A model generated the notes under the pieces. That model saw only the letters and a list, made by a program, of their open reading frames with translations. It made no database searches and was not told where the DNA came from. Shown here one piece after another: positions 16,403 to 24,386 of a stretch of DNA of 64,000 nt. Numbering within the stretch: position 1 is the stretch's first letter; every line of letters begins with the position of its first letter. Origin of the DNA: a virus; IMG/VR virus record IMGVR_UViG_3300035181_000949, positions 1 to 64,000 of that record. The stretch is one strand, 5' to 3'. A program made the position numbers and the translations under genes.

Positions 16403-16555
16403 TTAATGGTAATTTACCTTGAGCCATTCTTTGAAGTAAAATTTTATCTGCCGAACTCCACCTACTTCAGAGGAAAGCGATAGCTCCCCTATTTTCTTTT
16501 CAAGGTGTTCAATAATTTTTCTGTTGCGATAAAGTGTGAGGTCTATAACGTTCAT
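16403..16555 (-). CDS. possible 50-residue protein
   Basis: ORF MNVIDLTLYRNRKIIEHLEKK... to KVNYH. It fills an otherwise empty gap and has a plausible charged helical composition, but no clear ribosome-binding site. An exact TATAAATA lies 23 bases upstream of the ATG, so if real it may be made late with a very short leader. Confidence 0.4.
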   Translation of the reverse strand: MNVIDLTLYRNRKIIEHLEKKIGELSLSSEVGGVRQIKFYFKEWLKVNYH

Positions 16556-16577
16556 GATGTTTAACTACTAACACCAT

Positions 16578-16585
16578 TATTTATA
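16578..16585 (-). promoter_or_regulatory. late promoter (TATAAATA)
   Basis: Exact T4-type late motif reading leftward, just past the stop of the 78-residue membrane protein and ahead of the 50-residue ORF. Confidence 0.6.
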
Positions 16586-16587
16586 CC

Positions 16588-16824
16588 TCAGATGCCATAT
16601 CGAATGGAAATTTTGTTAAAGCTGCGGCGAAGTGCGTATGAACGGACCATGCTGATTATTGTGTAGAAAAAGGTCAGCTTGATGTTTTGAACACCTGTGA
16701 TGGCGTGATCGAGGATTAGCGGTGCCACCGCCGCGTTAGCAACAATAGAGACCATTAGACCAACAACGATGTTAGTAAATGTTTCAATTATGGAGCCACG
16801 TCTAGTCTGCACGGGGTACTCCAT
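16588..16824 (-). CDS. two-helix phage membrane protein (QTRRGS family)
   Basis: 78 residues. The N-terminal motif QTRRGSIIETFTNIVVG and the C-terminal SxVRSYxLRRxFN motif are hallmarks of a widespread, uncharacterised phage membrane-protein family (I believe DUF7220). Two hydrophobic segments lie at about 14-33 and 40-60. The start overlaps the upstream gene by 23 bases. Role unknown; the family is commonly located among early or lysis-unrelated accessory genes. Confidence 0.75.
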   Translation of the reverse strand: MEYPVQTRRGSIIETFTNIVVGLMVSIVANAAVAPLILDHAITGVQNIKLTFFYTIISMVRSYALRRSFNKISIRYGI

Positions 16825-17119
16825 TCAAGAGCTTTGGCCCCATAAATTTAGCAACAAAAAACTGCTTAGTAGTGTTACGAATAGTTCCATCCATATCATG
16901 GTTGATGGTCTTAAATGGAATGGCTTTGCTAAATGGCTTCAATGTAAAGTCCTCACTATTCTGATAAGCCCTAATTAGCCTGTCATTATCATGTTGGTCG
17001 AGCTCTTCTATTTCAACATAGAAGCCCAGCTTTGCAAGCTTCTTAGTATGGAACTTCTTGATAGCTGCTTTCAATCGCCCAAGAGTTCCTACACGAACTG
17101 CCCATACATGATCCGTCAT
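16802..17119 (-). CDS. unknown 105-residue protein downstream of ligase
   Basis: Begins MTDHVWAVRVGTLGRLKAAIKKFHTKKLAKLG; a basic N-terminal half with a probable alpha/beta fold. Its ATG abuts the ligase stop codon, so it belongs to the ligase transcript. No family recognised. Confidence 0.55.
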   Translation of the reverse strand: MTDHVWAVRVGTLGRLKAAIKKFHTKKLAKLGFYVEIEELDQHDNDRLIRAYQNSEDFTLKPFSKAIPFKTINHDMDGTIRNTTKQFFVAKFMGPKLLNGVPRAD

Positions 17120-18424
17120 TTAAATCTCCACCATTTTGTCGTCACGCGAACGTTCATAGGTGCAGAACCGAAGAGACGCAACTTCCTTACCCTTTGAACG
17201 GGATACTTCTTGGTACTTGATGACATGCGTAAGCTTCAACCACTTGTCAGGGTTAGTCTTCATGTCTTCACGGTCCTTGTCAGAGAAGCCAGAGCCAACT
17301 TTGAACTCAATGCGTTCGCCATTTTCAAGGAAGGCAACACAGTTTGCGCCGCCAACAGTGTTAGCGAGGCGGCTCTTTGGACGGCCTGGGTAGAAGGAGA
17401 TGAATCGCGCATCCACGTCGTAGAAGCGCTTCACCTTGGTCCACGCGAAGGTACGATCCCAAGTGTATTCAGAATCCCAATCCTTCAAGATCAGACCTTC
17501 TTGCTTGTGAACGTCGATCACTTCGTTGCAGTATTCCATCATGTCGTGGTAGTCGGTAACTTCACGACCTTCGGAGAGAGTGATCTTCTTGCAGTCACAA
17601 GCCTTCAGAATTTCTCCGAGAGCCTTGCGATTTTGACGCATAGTGATATTAGTCTTCTGTGCAATCCAATCAGTTAGAGGCATCAAGAAGAATGCACGAA
17701 TGCGCATGTTAGCTTTTGCAGTATCATTGCCAGCCTTCTTGGCATTGATTGTTTCAGTAAAGTCAGAAGCAAAGGCTTCACCGTCCAAAATGAAGTCATA
17801 GCCGAGGTATTCACGGATTTTTGCGAGGTCTTCATCGAATAAACCGTTCAGGTGTTCAGAAGCCTTGCCAGAGCGAGCACGATTGTCAGCTGGTTGACCT
17901 TCGCGCTGGATAGCAATATTGCGCTGTCCATCGAACTTCCAGTCTGCTTGGCAGGGGAAGATGACATACTTTTCGAAGTCTTCAGTGTTTTCACATTTGT
18001 CAGCAAGCATTACCTCGAACGTAGGAATCTTGTTGTTAGGCCAGATCTTGTTGAAAGTATCTGCGGAGAAACCGGCTTTCAAATCCTTGTCAAGGACTCG
18101 AACAATGTAATCTTGCTCTTCAAGAGTAAAGCCACCAAGAGCACCAGTGACCGCATTTCGAGCAGCATCGCCAGTTAGATCATGAGAGACCAAACGTTCA
18201 AGGACACAGAAAAATTCCTCATATGCATTTTTGGGAGTAACCTTCGGTCCAGACTTTGGCATATCAAACTTGCGAACACCAAAAACCTGGTATGGCGATA
18301 ATGCATAAATAATAAGCTGTTGAGCAATTTCATCAGCCTTTGCAAGAGCTGCTTGAATAATCTTCTTGGTGCCCGCACCATTAGCAGCTTCGCATTCCTT
18401 GATTACTTGAACAAAATTAGACAT
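17120..18424 (-). CDS. ATP-dependent DNA ligase
   Basis: 434 residues, near the 487 of T4 gp30. The adenylation domain shows motif I at DWKFDGQR (Lys accepts AMP), then FILDGEAF (motif III region), EGLILKDW (motif IV), and TWTKVKRF-like AWTKVKR (motif V). Residues 1-120 form the helical DNA-binding domain (EEQDYIVRVLDKDLKAG). The C-terminal OB fold is at about 330-434 (ARFISFYPGRPKSRL, EFKVGSGFSD). It seals nicks and Okazaki fragments in phage replication. It follows an SprT-like protease gene by 17 bases and shares its promoter at 18987. Confidence 0.92.
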   Translation of the reverse strand: MSNFVQVIKECEAANGAGTKKIIQAALAKADEIAQQLIIYALSPYQVFGVRKFDMPKSGPKVTPKNAYEEFFCVLERLVSHDLTGDAARNAVTGALGGFTLEEQDYIVRVLDKDLKAGFSADTFNKIWPNNKIPTFEVMLADKCENTEDFEKYVIFPCQADWKFDGQRNIAIQREGQPADNRARSGKASEHLNGLFDEDLAKIREYLGYDFILDGEAFASDFTETINAKKAGNDTAKANMRIRAFFLMPLTDWIAQKTNITMRQNRKALGEILKACDCKKITLSEGREVTDYHDMMEYCNEVIDVHKQEGLILKDWDSEYTWDRTFAWTKVKRFYDVDARFISFYPGRPKSRLANTVGGANCVAFLENGERIEFKVGSGFSDKDREDMKTNPDKWLKLTHVIKYQEVSRSKGKEVASLRFCTYERSRDDKMVEI

Positions 18425-18441
18425 GCTTTTCTTTCTGTGAA

Positions 18442-18957
18442 TTAATAGATATCGCCATTCTCAATACGGTCGGCAAGGATTGCCTTATCTTCTTCATTGA
18501 GCTTCTTGATTTGGTTGAGGATACGAGCAACCTTGGATTCGGTAGTCTTGCGCTTTGACCGTGGTGTCCTGTCAATTGACGCGCAATCATAAGTATGTTT
18601 CACATCTGCTGGAATTCCAAACAGTGCCATAATATCTTTCCATTCTTTGCCATGAGGCATCAGCTTCTTCTTGCCATCTGCAGGCTTGTTCACCTGACGA
18701 TTAATCAAGTGAGCGACTTCGTGGGGAACAGTGTGCTTGAGGAAGTGTTCCTCATTTTCAACCAAGAGAATTAAGTTGTAGCGAATCAACCACTTTTGAT
18801 GATATGCAAGTCCAGCGGTTGTGGACTTTACATTATACCTAATCTCAGGCATCTCAAATTTGGTTTTAAATTTCTTCTCAGCAGTGTTGAAACATTCCTT
18901 CGTCTTAGCTTCTACCTTTGCACGAAGTTCTTTAGAGAGCAGGATTTCGCTTTTCAT
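18442..18957 (-). CDS. SprT-like zinc metalloprotease
   Basis: 171 residues from ATG 18957, favoured because GAGG precedes it. The HEVAH zinc motif lies in TVPHEVAHLINRQVN, with HGKEWKDIM following, as in SprT/Spartan-type proteases (HExxH then H-G-xx-W). A basic tail (TPRSKRKTTESK) ends the chain. The related Spartan proteases remove proteins crosslinked to DNA; such a function beside a ligase is reasonable but inferred. An early-type promoter lies 30 bases upstream. Confidence 0.8.
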   Translation of the reverse strand: MKSEILLSKELRAKVEAKTKECFNTAEKKFKTKFEMPEIRYNVKSTTAGLAYHQKWLIRYNLILLVENEEHFLKHTVPHEVAHLINRQVNKPADGKKKLMPHGKEWKDIMALFGIPADVKHTYDCASIDRTPRSKRKTTESKVARILNQIKKLNEEDKAILADRIENGDIY

Positions 18958-18986
18958 CTTTAACCTCAATAATCGTTTGATAATGT

Positions 18987-19015
18987 ATTATAACCTGACC
19001 TAGGAACAAAGTAAA
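18987..19015 (-). promoter_or_regulatory. early-type promoter of the SprT-ligase unit
   Basis: TTTACT (19010-19015), 17 bases, TATAAT (18987-18992), leftward. Confidence 0.8.
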
Positions 19016-19086
19016 CTAGGCCACTGTTCCTAGGCAAACTGGCTTTGATTTCTTTTCAGTTGGTTCTTTTGCTGGGCTAGCAGCAT

Positions 19087-19236
19087 CTATTTGCTCTTTT
19101 CAATTACACGCGTTGCAATACCTGCATAATCATAAAGGTATTCACTTTCAAATGTACTAACCGTGTTCTCAACGAACAACACATCTGTCATGATTAGCAG
19201 ATAACCATCTTGAGACATTGCGGGCTGTTTTCGCAT
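19087..19236 (-). CDS. probable 49-residue protein
   Basis: ORF MRKQPAMSQDGYLLIMTDVLF... ending VIEKSK, with protein-like composition. The ribosome-binding site (AAGGA) is 14 bases before this ATG, or closer to an ATG in another frame that stops early. It fills most of the gap between the promoter and the next gene. Confidence 0.45.
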   Translation of the reverse strand: MRKQPAMSQDGYLLIMTDVLFVENTVSTFESEYLYDYAGIATRVIEKSK

Positions 19237-19253
19237 CAATCATTTTTTAATCC

Positions 19254-19454
19254 TTAATCAGTAAGCTTGATTGCACCAAACAAGAACAGCGCCATGATAA
19301 CATTCAAAATGGCGAAAATGACTTTCTGAGTCTTCGAAATGGGCTGTTTACTTACAGGCCAAAGAACTGTCAATGCGCTAAATGCTGCCACGACAATCAA
19401 ACACATGAGCTTCGCAACAGTAATAAACAGGCCGGAAAGAGAAATAGCAAACAC
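19254..19454 (-). CDS. small two-helix membrane protein
   Basis: 66 residues from GTG 19454, chosen because TAAGGAT lies 8 bases before it and the longer in-frame version would overlap the previous gene deeply. Hydrophobic segments lie at about 2-30 and 42-62, separated by a short polar loop (KQPISKTQK). Function unknown. Confidence 0.55.
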   Translation of the reverse strand: MFAISLSGLFITVAKLMCLIVVAAFSALTVLWPVSKQPISKTQKVIFAILNVIMALFLFGAIKLTD

Positions 19455-19464
19455 TTTTCTATCC

Positions 19465-19809
19465 TTACTTGAAGACGTGGATGGTAGCCTTCTTAACACC
19501 TTCGATGGAACCTTCAACTTCCGTGACAGTCACACCATCTACCTTTTTGTACTTGACTTGAGCAACAATTTCCCAGTAACCTAGCTTTGCGCAAGTTTGA
19601 TCGTGGTGGCACATTTGGCTGGAACCAATCTTTGCATAATCACCATAACCACCAGCAATGAAACCAAAATGGCCATTGGGCTTCTTGCATACCACAATGG
19701 TACCAGAATCCCATTCCTTCATCACTTCTTCCATTGTAACCTTCGTCTTGTCATTGAAGAGGCAACCAGCAGGGAGAATGGACCAGGAGTTGCAAGGTAC
19801 TTTAGCCAT
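19465..19809 (-). CDS. unknown protein, possible peptidoglycan-amidase-like fold
   Basis: 114 residues from ATG 19809 (MAKVPCNSWSILPAGCLF...). It has five Cys, a GHFGFIAGGYGDYAK segment and CHHDQTCAKLGYWEIV. The CxS/W...HxxF(I/V).G pattern loosely recalls NlpC/P60-like chains, but active-site residues are not certain, so I leave the function open. An early-type promoter lies 30 bases upstream. Confidence 0.5.
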   Translation of the reverse strand: MAKVPCNSWSILPAGCLFNDKTKVTMEEVMKEWDSGTIVVCKKPNGHFGFIAGGYGDYAKIGSSQMCHHDQTCAKLGYWEIVAQVKYKKVDGVTVTEVEGSIEGVKKATIHVFK

Positions 19810-19840
19810 TTTAGATTCCTTTGTTTTCCGTTGATAAATT

Positions 19841-19869
19841 ATTATACTATACAACCTGTGAAAAGTACA
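19841..19869 (-). promoter_or_regulatory. early-type promoter
   Basis: TGTACT (19864-19869), 17 bases, TATAAT (19841-19846), leftward, ahead of the 114-residue gene. Confidence 0.75.
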
Positions 19870-19897
19870 TAGTTTTCACAGGTTAAAGTGTAACACA

Positions 19898-20215
19898 TTA
19901 GGAAATAACTGTGCAAAGAGTCACAGGAACAGTCCAGCGCATTGTGGAAGTTTGTTCACCCTTTGCATTGTGTTCGCGACCGACAACTGCAGTACCAGCC
20001 CGGTTGAACTTTTCGATCTTGATTATTTTCTGACTGCGAGTCTTGGCATTGAATGTAACAAGCTGACCAGGGAGAAGCTTCGAACCAACAACAACTGCTG
20101 CAACCCGACGCTTGTTCTTGATCATTTGAACTAAAGCCCGATTCAATTCCAATTGTTGGTCAATGGAGAGTTCAGCAGCAGAAGAAATCAAAGAGGAGAG
20201 GGCCATTGCAGTCAT
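19898..20215 (-). CDS. unknown protein with a small beta-barrel region
   Basis: 105 residues. A helical N-terminus (MTAMALSSLISSAAELSIDQQLELNRALVQ; break at 31) is followed by strands VVVGSKLLPGQLVTFNAKTRSQKIIKIEKFN that look like an SH3-like fold of the KOW type. The same layout occurs in many small phage proteins of unknown role. It stands alone behind its own early promoter. Confidence 0.55.
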   Translation of the reverse strand: MTAMALSSLISSAAELSIDQQLELNRALVQMIKNKRRVAAVVVGSKLLPGQLVTFNAKTRSQKIIKIEKFNRAGTAVVGREHNAKGEQTSTMRWTVPVTLCTVIS

Positions 20216-20251
20216 TTGGGAAACTTTCTAAGTTAATCACTCGATAAAGTA

Positions 20252-20279
20252 ATTATACCCTAACCTGGGGAAATGTACA
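20252..20279 (-). promoter_or_regulatory. early-type promoter with upstream GTTAC element
   Basis: TGTACA (20274-20279), 16 bases, TATAAT (20252-20257), leftward. Immediately upstream (20284-20302) lies GGTTACTTTGTTAC on the minus strand, an element also found above the promoters at 37799 and 62181. Confidence 0.75.
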
Positions 20280-20283
20280 CAGT

Positions 20284-20613
20284 TTGTTAGTAACAAAGTA
20301 ACCAAAATGAGGTTGTTTTCGTGTAACTATTGACATTTTTGTTACAGGTTCAAGATTAGTTTAAATAGTTTCAATCTATGAAATGGACACTATGTTCCTA
20401 CAAGATCAAATACACTTGCTTAGTGTTACCAAATTATTGAAAACAACAATGCCGGTGTTGAAGGGCATGACAAAAGACATCACATCATCCCAGACTCTTT
20501 GGTGGGAAGTGAAATGATAAAATTAACAGCGCATGAGCATTTCATCTGTCACTTAAGAATGGTTGAGGGTGCAGACCGAAGTAAAATGCCCCATGCATTA
20601 TGGAGAATGGCAA
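20284..20613. promoter_or_regulatory. divergent intergenic region between a minus and a plus early gene
   Basis: About 330 bases without a supported gene. It holds the GTTAC-type element at 20284-20302, a consensus TTGACA (20330-20335) reading rightward without a good -10 at 17 bases, and an extended -10-like TGATAAAAT at 20515-20523. One or more of these should drive the plus-strand gene at 20614, but I cannot single one out. Confidence 0.4.
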
Positions 20614-21051
20614 ATGGCAAAAAAGAAAATACCGAAATTAGTTGTTGAGCCCGTATCAGAGCGGGTTAATCTTGGATATATGTGTATGCTCGAATACAAA
20701 CGAGAAACGTATTTAGCCATCATCGATAATATAACTCCAGCAGAAATTGGGGCATATGTGTTAGATTATGCGGACCAAGAAAATATTCCACTCCAAGAAT
20801 TTCTTAGTATCGTTACTAAATGGTTCTACGGAAAATCAGAACGCAGCCCACTAAGTGTAGAGATCGCACAACACGGGCTTACATCCCAGCTTGCACCACT
20901 ATACAGAACATTTGACACCACCTACGTTACTCGCATCGTAGGACAAGCCTTCTCGTATGATGGCATGCAAAAAGCCAAGGTACGACGGAGACGCGTTGTG
21001 GCAATACCTGAAGGTATTGAAGTGAAACTTAAACGTGCGCCAAACTACTAA
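20614..21051 (+). CDS. plus-strand protein of unknown function
   Basis: 145 residues from ATG 20614, preferred because GGAGAATGG precedes it; the longer in-frame ORF has no ribosome-binding site. Begins MAKKKIPKLVVEPVSERVN. The body has helical segments around YKRETYLAIIDNITPAEIGAYV (break) and FLSIVTKWFYGKSERSP, and a strongly basic end (KAKVRRRRVVAIPEG), which suggests nucleic-acid binding or a virion or host regulatory factor. Only two complete plus-strand genes are supported in the window. A strong terminator follows. Confidence 0.65.
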   Translation: MAKKKIPKLVVEPVSERVNLGYMCMLEYKRETYLAIIDNITPAEIGAYVLDYADQENIPLQEFLSIVTKWFYGKSERSPLSVEIAQHGLTSQLAPLYRTFDTTYVTRIVGQAFSYDGMQKAKVRRRRVVAIPEGIEVKLKRAPNY

Positions 21052-21140
21052 GTGCGCTAAACCCGCTTTTCTTATCAAAAGACATGCTTTAACTGGCACG
21101 TTATACTTTGGTAAAACGAATAAATCAAAGCCAGAAGTTT

Positions 21141-21194
21141 ATAAGGGCTCGCCTTACCACCATTACAATAAAGTATGGTAAGGCGAGCCCTTAT
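21141..21194. terminator. strong bidirectional terminator between convergent genes
   Basis: ATAAGGGCTCGCCTTACCA (21141-21159) is perfectly complementary to 21176-21194, a 19-bp stem with a 16-base loop. It separates the plus-strand gene ending at 21051 from the minus-strand nucleotidyltransferase ending at 21203. No T tract follows on either side, so a hairpin barrier or processing role is also possible. Confidence 0.7.
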
Positions 21195-21202
21195 CTACCG
21201 AT

Positions 21203-22219
21203 TTAAAGCTGCCCGCTGTAGAAGGCACGTAGCCACATTAGCTTCCACTTTGCAAAATCTGCATCCATTACTGGGTTGCGCAAAGGCAAAGTGGAGTTAG
21301 CAACTGCGGCATCTATCTGGTTAAAATGATTCGCGAGCAATGTAGTTGCATCTTCAAGAGTCATCTTTCCTTCCTTCATATCGCGCAGCATATCTGCTTG
21401 TGCATTAGGGAATGTCATCTTTCCTGTCTTAGAAAGTTCAAGCACTTGAGTCGTTATCCGAACTGCATGACTCAATGCCTTCCAATCGACACCCTCTCCC
21501 TCAAATGATGCTACGCGATCTCCGTATCCAGCAAGCAATCCGTTTAGAGATGCTAGCAAAGTGTGCACCTTGTTAGTTAGCGGAAACTTCTTTCCGACTA
21601 TGTCCAAGGCTGGAGCAAGGGCTGATCCACCAGCGGAATTCTCTATCATCACCGGCTTTACGTGAGGAAGTAGTAGCAGTTTATTGCGTAGTCCATCTTC
21701 ATTAGCCATCGTGGTGTGGTCGGGAAAGAAGGCAAGGTGCTCAGTAAGTAACTCAACAACCTTCTTCAAGGTTGTGAAACGTTCTGTCTTCAGACCGTAC
21801 AACTGAGATTGTGCAACTGCGTATCCCACCATCTTCTTCATGGTGCTATTCAAGAACCTGTCTTGAAGTTCCCGCATCATGACAGTAACCTTGTTATTCA
21901 AAACATGGTCGTTACATCGTTCTGCTAGCCCCTGATTGAATGCGAACATCAATTCGAGGGCGTATGTTTGGCCGTTGTACAAATCATCCATGAAGACTTG
22001 AAGCGGCAAGTATTCTGTTTCAGCTTCACCAGCTTGCATCTTGCTATTCGCATTTGAACCTTCTGGCTTCTCCTTACGATTAGCAAGCTTTTTACCCATT
22101 AGCAGATCATCCATGCTTGGCAAGACAACTACCTTGTAGTCAAAGTCAGACTTTGCTGTATGTGTTCCGTAAAGTCGACTTCCAACTAGAACCTTAAACA
22201 TCATTGTTTCATTCATCAT
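21203..22219 (-). CDS. predicted nucleotidyltransferase (DNA polymerase beta superfamily)
   Basis: 338 residues. The N-terminal GSRLYGTHTAKSDFDYKVV contains the GS..(Y/A)GT...SD.D signature of the minimal nucleotidyltransferase fold, with the two metal-binding Asp in DFD. The remaining 280 residues are largely helical and lack a recognised partner domain. Family members add nucleotides to proteins, RNA or small molecules; the target here is not known. It is common in large phages. Starts at an ATG preceded by AGGAGATAA, directly after the 80-residue gene. Confidence 0.75.
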   Translation of the reverse strand: MMNETMMFKVLVGSRLYGTHTAKSDFDYKVVVLPSMDDLLMGKKLANRKEKPEGSNANSKMQAGEAETEYLPLQVFMDDLYNGQTYALELMFAFNQGLAERCNDHVLNNKVTVMMRELQDRFLNSTMKKMVGYAVAQSQLYGLKTERFTTLKKVVELLTEHLAFFPDHTTMANEDGLRNKLLLLPHVKPVMIENSAGGSALAPALDIVGKKFPLTNKVHTLLASLNGLLAGYGDRVASFEGEGVDWKALSHAVRITTQVLELSKTGKMTFPNAQADMLRDMKEGKMTLEDATTLLANHFNQIDAAVANSTLPLRNPVMDADFAKWKLMWLRAFYSGQL

Positions 22220-22462
22220 TTATCTCCTAAAAATTCGTTCAATCTCGTCCATACAACTTAAGACAACTTGCTGCTGGGTAGGTGGCACGAAATGTCTAAT
22301 CTCATTTGCCCGACTACAAGCATCTAAGCATTTCTCCACAATCAAGTCGGCAAACTTTTCAATGTCATCCTCCCAAAGCACGTAAGGATCTCTACGACCA
22401 TAATGCAATGAGGTTTTAACCATCCCAGCTTCAAGTGCAAGTGCTTCAATGTTCTTATTCAT
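22220..22462 (-). CDS. small conserved phage-type protein
   Basis: 80 residues, MNKNIEALALEAGMVKTS... WEDDIEKFADLIVEKCLDAC. This pattern (N-terminal helix, W...IEKFA.LIV..C) is widespread among phage hypothetical proteins with no known function. It overlaps neither side and lies between the zinc-ribbon mini-protein and the nucleotidyltransferase in one tight unit. Confidence 0.65.
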   Translation of the reverse strand: MNKNIEALALEAGMVKTSLHYGRRDPYVLWEDDIEKFADLIVEKCLDACSRANEIRHFVPPTQQQVVLSCMDEIERIFRR

Positions 22463-22469
22463 AATATCC

Positions 22470-22616
22470 TCAAAGGGGAATACATCCCGGACTATCGAAA
22501 AGGTACTCTTGGTACCCGCCCACGTATCTTACATTTTCTGTAGTACCACAAACACTGCACTTTGGTTTTGGCCGAACATAGAGTGCAGCACCGGTCCAAG
22601 CAAACAATGTTTTCAT
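22470..22616 (-). CDS. 48-residue zinc-ribbon-like mini-protein
   Basis: MKTLFAWTGAALYVRPKPK then CSVCG and a distant Cys near the C-terminus. The CxxC suggests a small zinc knuckle. The ATG overlaps the upstream stop in an ATGA, and the TGA lies just before the next gene, so it is clearly built into the operon. Function unknown. Confidence 0.6.
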   Translation of the reverse strand: MKTLFAWTGAALYVRPKPKCSVCGTTENVRYVGGYQEYLFDSPGCIPL

Positions 22617-22834
22617 GCACCACGACCTTTCAGCATAACAACTTCCGATTTAATGCCGCTGTCAGTCATCATAGCCCATATGAAAAATGCAACGGTCAGA
22701 ACATTCACGAGCGGGATTAATGACACAAACACTAAGAAAGTGAAATCACTGACCGTCAGATTATCCCCAGCATACCAGTTTATAGCAATTAAAATTGCAA
22801 GACAAACTGCGCTCAATATTAAAATCCCAATCAT
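22613..22834 (-). CDS. two-helix membrane protein
   Basis: 73 residues: hydrophobic segments at 2-20 and 32-56 around a polar loop (NWYAGDNLTVSD). It overlaps the CCA-enzyme stop by 4 bases and the following mini-gene by 4 bases (ATGA overlaps). Function unknown. Confidence 0.6.
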   Translation of the reverse strand: MIGILILSAVCLAILIAINWYAGDNLTVSDFTFLVFVSLIPLVNVLTVAFFIWAMMTDSGIKSEVVMLKGRGA

Positions 22835-23931
22835 AGTACTCCATCAATTCTTTTAACACGTTCTTTGTTCATTGCATATCCTAGAGCGATACCTTCCAGT
22901 CCAGCAAACGTTGGTTCGTCAGACTTAACAGAATGTGCTGCTTCAAAAATAGTAGTCAAACTGTCAGCACTCAGTTTTGTATCCAAAGATTTTGGACCTA
23001 GGCGAAGTAGATCGTACAGATTTTCTAGTGTCTTCGAAGGCTTTGTGCTTGCGCCCATGTTCTTCAAAAAGTTTAGCAAATCCAATCCCGTCATTTCATC
23101 TGGCAGACTTCTGACTGCTTGCACAGCCTTATGCAACTTCATCATCTCAGTAGTCGTTCCCTTGATGTCGTGCGCAAACTTTCCAGCTACTGCAACGAAT
23201 GCAGTCAGCCTAAAGTCTGGATGAGTACGAGAAGCCATAATAGCAAACTCTTCAATGCAAGTCAGATCTTCTATGGTAGTTCTGTCACCAAACAGATCCT
23301 TGAAAAACTTCACATTGTCTAGAGCATAGAAGCTCCACAGCGCAGCAAAGAAGCGGTCAGGCTTTCTGCAAGTGCGAAACATCTTGTCCATTTCAGCCCA
23401 AAAACGTTCTTCGGACAGAGTATCCATTTCACCAGACTGAACAACCTTCTGAGCCATTGCCAGCGTCTCATCTGCCACTCCGAAGTCGTCAAAGCGAGCA
23501 TAGAATCTGGCAAGGCGAACCACGCGCAGGGGGTCTTCAGCAAAAGCATCGGACGTATGACGCAGGATTTTGTGCTTCAAATCTCGTTGACCATGGAATG
23601 GGTCAACGATTTCTCCAGTTTCCAGATCCTTTGCCATCGCATTGATCGTCAGATCACGCCGAGCTAGGTCTTCCTCCAGGGTAACTTCCTTGTCGAATTC
23701 TACAGTGAAAGCCGTATGGCCTGCTCCACTCTTCTTTTCCTTACGGGCGAGGGCGTATTCGTCCCCGGTAGTAGGGTGTAGAAAGACAGGAAAGAATGCT
23801 CCAGCAGGTTTAAATCCAGCATCCAGCATTTCTCGCTCGGTGGAACCCACAACAACATAATCCATGTCGCTGACAGGTAGGTCCAGTAATTTATCGCGGA
23901 CTGCTCCACCGCAGCTATATATTTTCATCAT
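22831..23931 (-). CDS. CCA tRNA nucleotidyltransferase-like enzyme
   Basis: 366 residues. Class II CCA-enzyme motifs appear in order: CGGAVRDKLL (motif A start), SDMDYVVVG with the catalytic D-x-D, LARRDLTINAMA (motif B/C), and DPLRVVRLARFYARF (motif D with the E/DxxR nucleobase-reading segment). The C-terminal 180 residues are helical and lack the HD domain found in the Escherichia coli enzyme; a separate HD protein is encoded at 59284. CCA enzymes repair tRNA 3' ends and could also mature the permuted tmRNA. Expression: early-type promoter at 24021 and a tiny leader ORF. Confidence 0.88.
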   Translation of the reverse strand: MMKIYSCGGAVRDKLLDLPVSDMDYVVVGSTEREMLDAGFKPAGAFFPVFLHPTTGDEYALARKEKKSGAGHTAFTVEFDKEVTLEEDLARRDLTINAMAKDLETGEIVDPFHGQRDLKHKILRHTSDAFAEDPLRVVRLARFYARFDDFGVADETLAMAQKVVQSGEMDTLSEERFWAEMDKMFRTCRKPDRFFAALWSFYALDNVKFFKDLFGDRTTIEDLTCIEEFAIMASRTHPDFRLTAFVAVAGKFAHDIKGTTTEMMKLHKAVQAVRSLPDEMTGLDLLNFLKNMGASTKPSKTLENLYDLLRLGPKSLDTKLSADSLTTIFEAAHSVKSDEPTFAGLEGIALGYAMNKERVKRIDGVL

Positions 23932-23994
23932 TTATTCTTCCCAGATGCTCATCACATCTTCATCAATTTCTTTGACCATCCTCATTGAAGTCAT
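23932..23994 (-). CDS. possible 20-residue leader peptide
   Basis: ATG ACT TCA ... GAA TAA encodes MTSMRMVKEIDEDVMSIWEE directly after the promoter and directly before the CCA-enzyme start (TAAATGATG). An AAGGG ribosome-binding site precedes it. It could couple translation of the CCA enzyme or simply be a micro-gene; too short to judge. Confidence 0.35.
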   Translation of the reverse strand: MTSMRMVKEIDEDVMSIWEE

Positions 23995-24020
23995 ATGAAA
24001 CCCTTTTCGTTAGATAGGTT

Positions 24021-24049
24021 ATTATGCACTGCAGCCTGACAAAAGTACA
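24021..24049 (-). promoter_or_regulatory. early-type promoter of the CCA-enzyme unit
   Basis: TGTACT (24044-24049), 17 bases, CATAAT (24021-24026), leftward, preceded by the MazG-like stop codon. Confidence 0.7.
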
Positions 24050-24361
24050 CTAATTTTGCAAGTATTTTGCAACTTTTTTCACTTTCTTTTCACCAGCTTT
24101 AGAAATGTTTTCTAAATTCAGTCCATGATTGAAACCAAGTTCTGATTCTGTTAGTAACCGAACCATACCAATTACATCCCCAATCTCAATAATCAAGTGG
24201 TCAATGTTCTGAACTTTCTTTTTATCTGTTGGGTTAAAGCTGTGAAGGCCAAATCTCTTAATCTTGGAAACTGCCTGCACTACCTCCGAACACTCCTCTT
24301 GAAGAATTTCCAGATATTCAATAGTTCGAGCTGATAGCTGCTTATCTAAAATTCCACTCAT
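24050..24361 (-). CDS. MazG-like nucleotide pyrophosphohydrolase
   Basis: 103 residues from ATG 24361 (MSGILDKQL). The helical pattern LEILQEECSEVVQAVSKI with EE..E, and LIIEIGDVIGMV with E..D, gives the four acidic metal ligands of all-alpha NTP pyrophosphatases (MazG/dUTPase-like). Members hydrolyse NTPs, dNTPs or alarmone-type nucleotides; phage copies are thought to tune host stress or nucleotide pools. It has its own early-type promoter. Confidence 0.7.
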   Translation of the reverse strand: MSGILDKQLSARTIEYLEILQEECSEVVQAVSKIKRFGLHSFNPTDKKKVQNIDHLIIEIGDVIGMVRLLTESELGFNHGLNLENISKAGEKKVKKVAKYLQN

Positions 24362-24386
24362 AAAGAACAATCCTTCAATAAAATTT

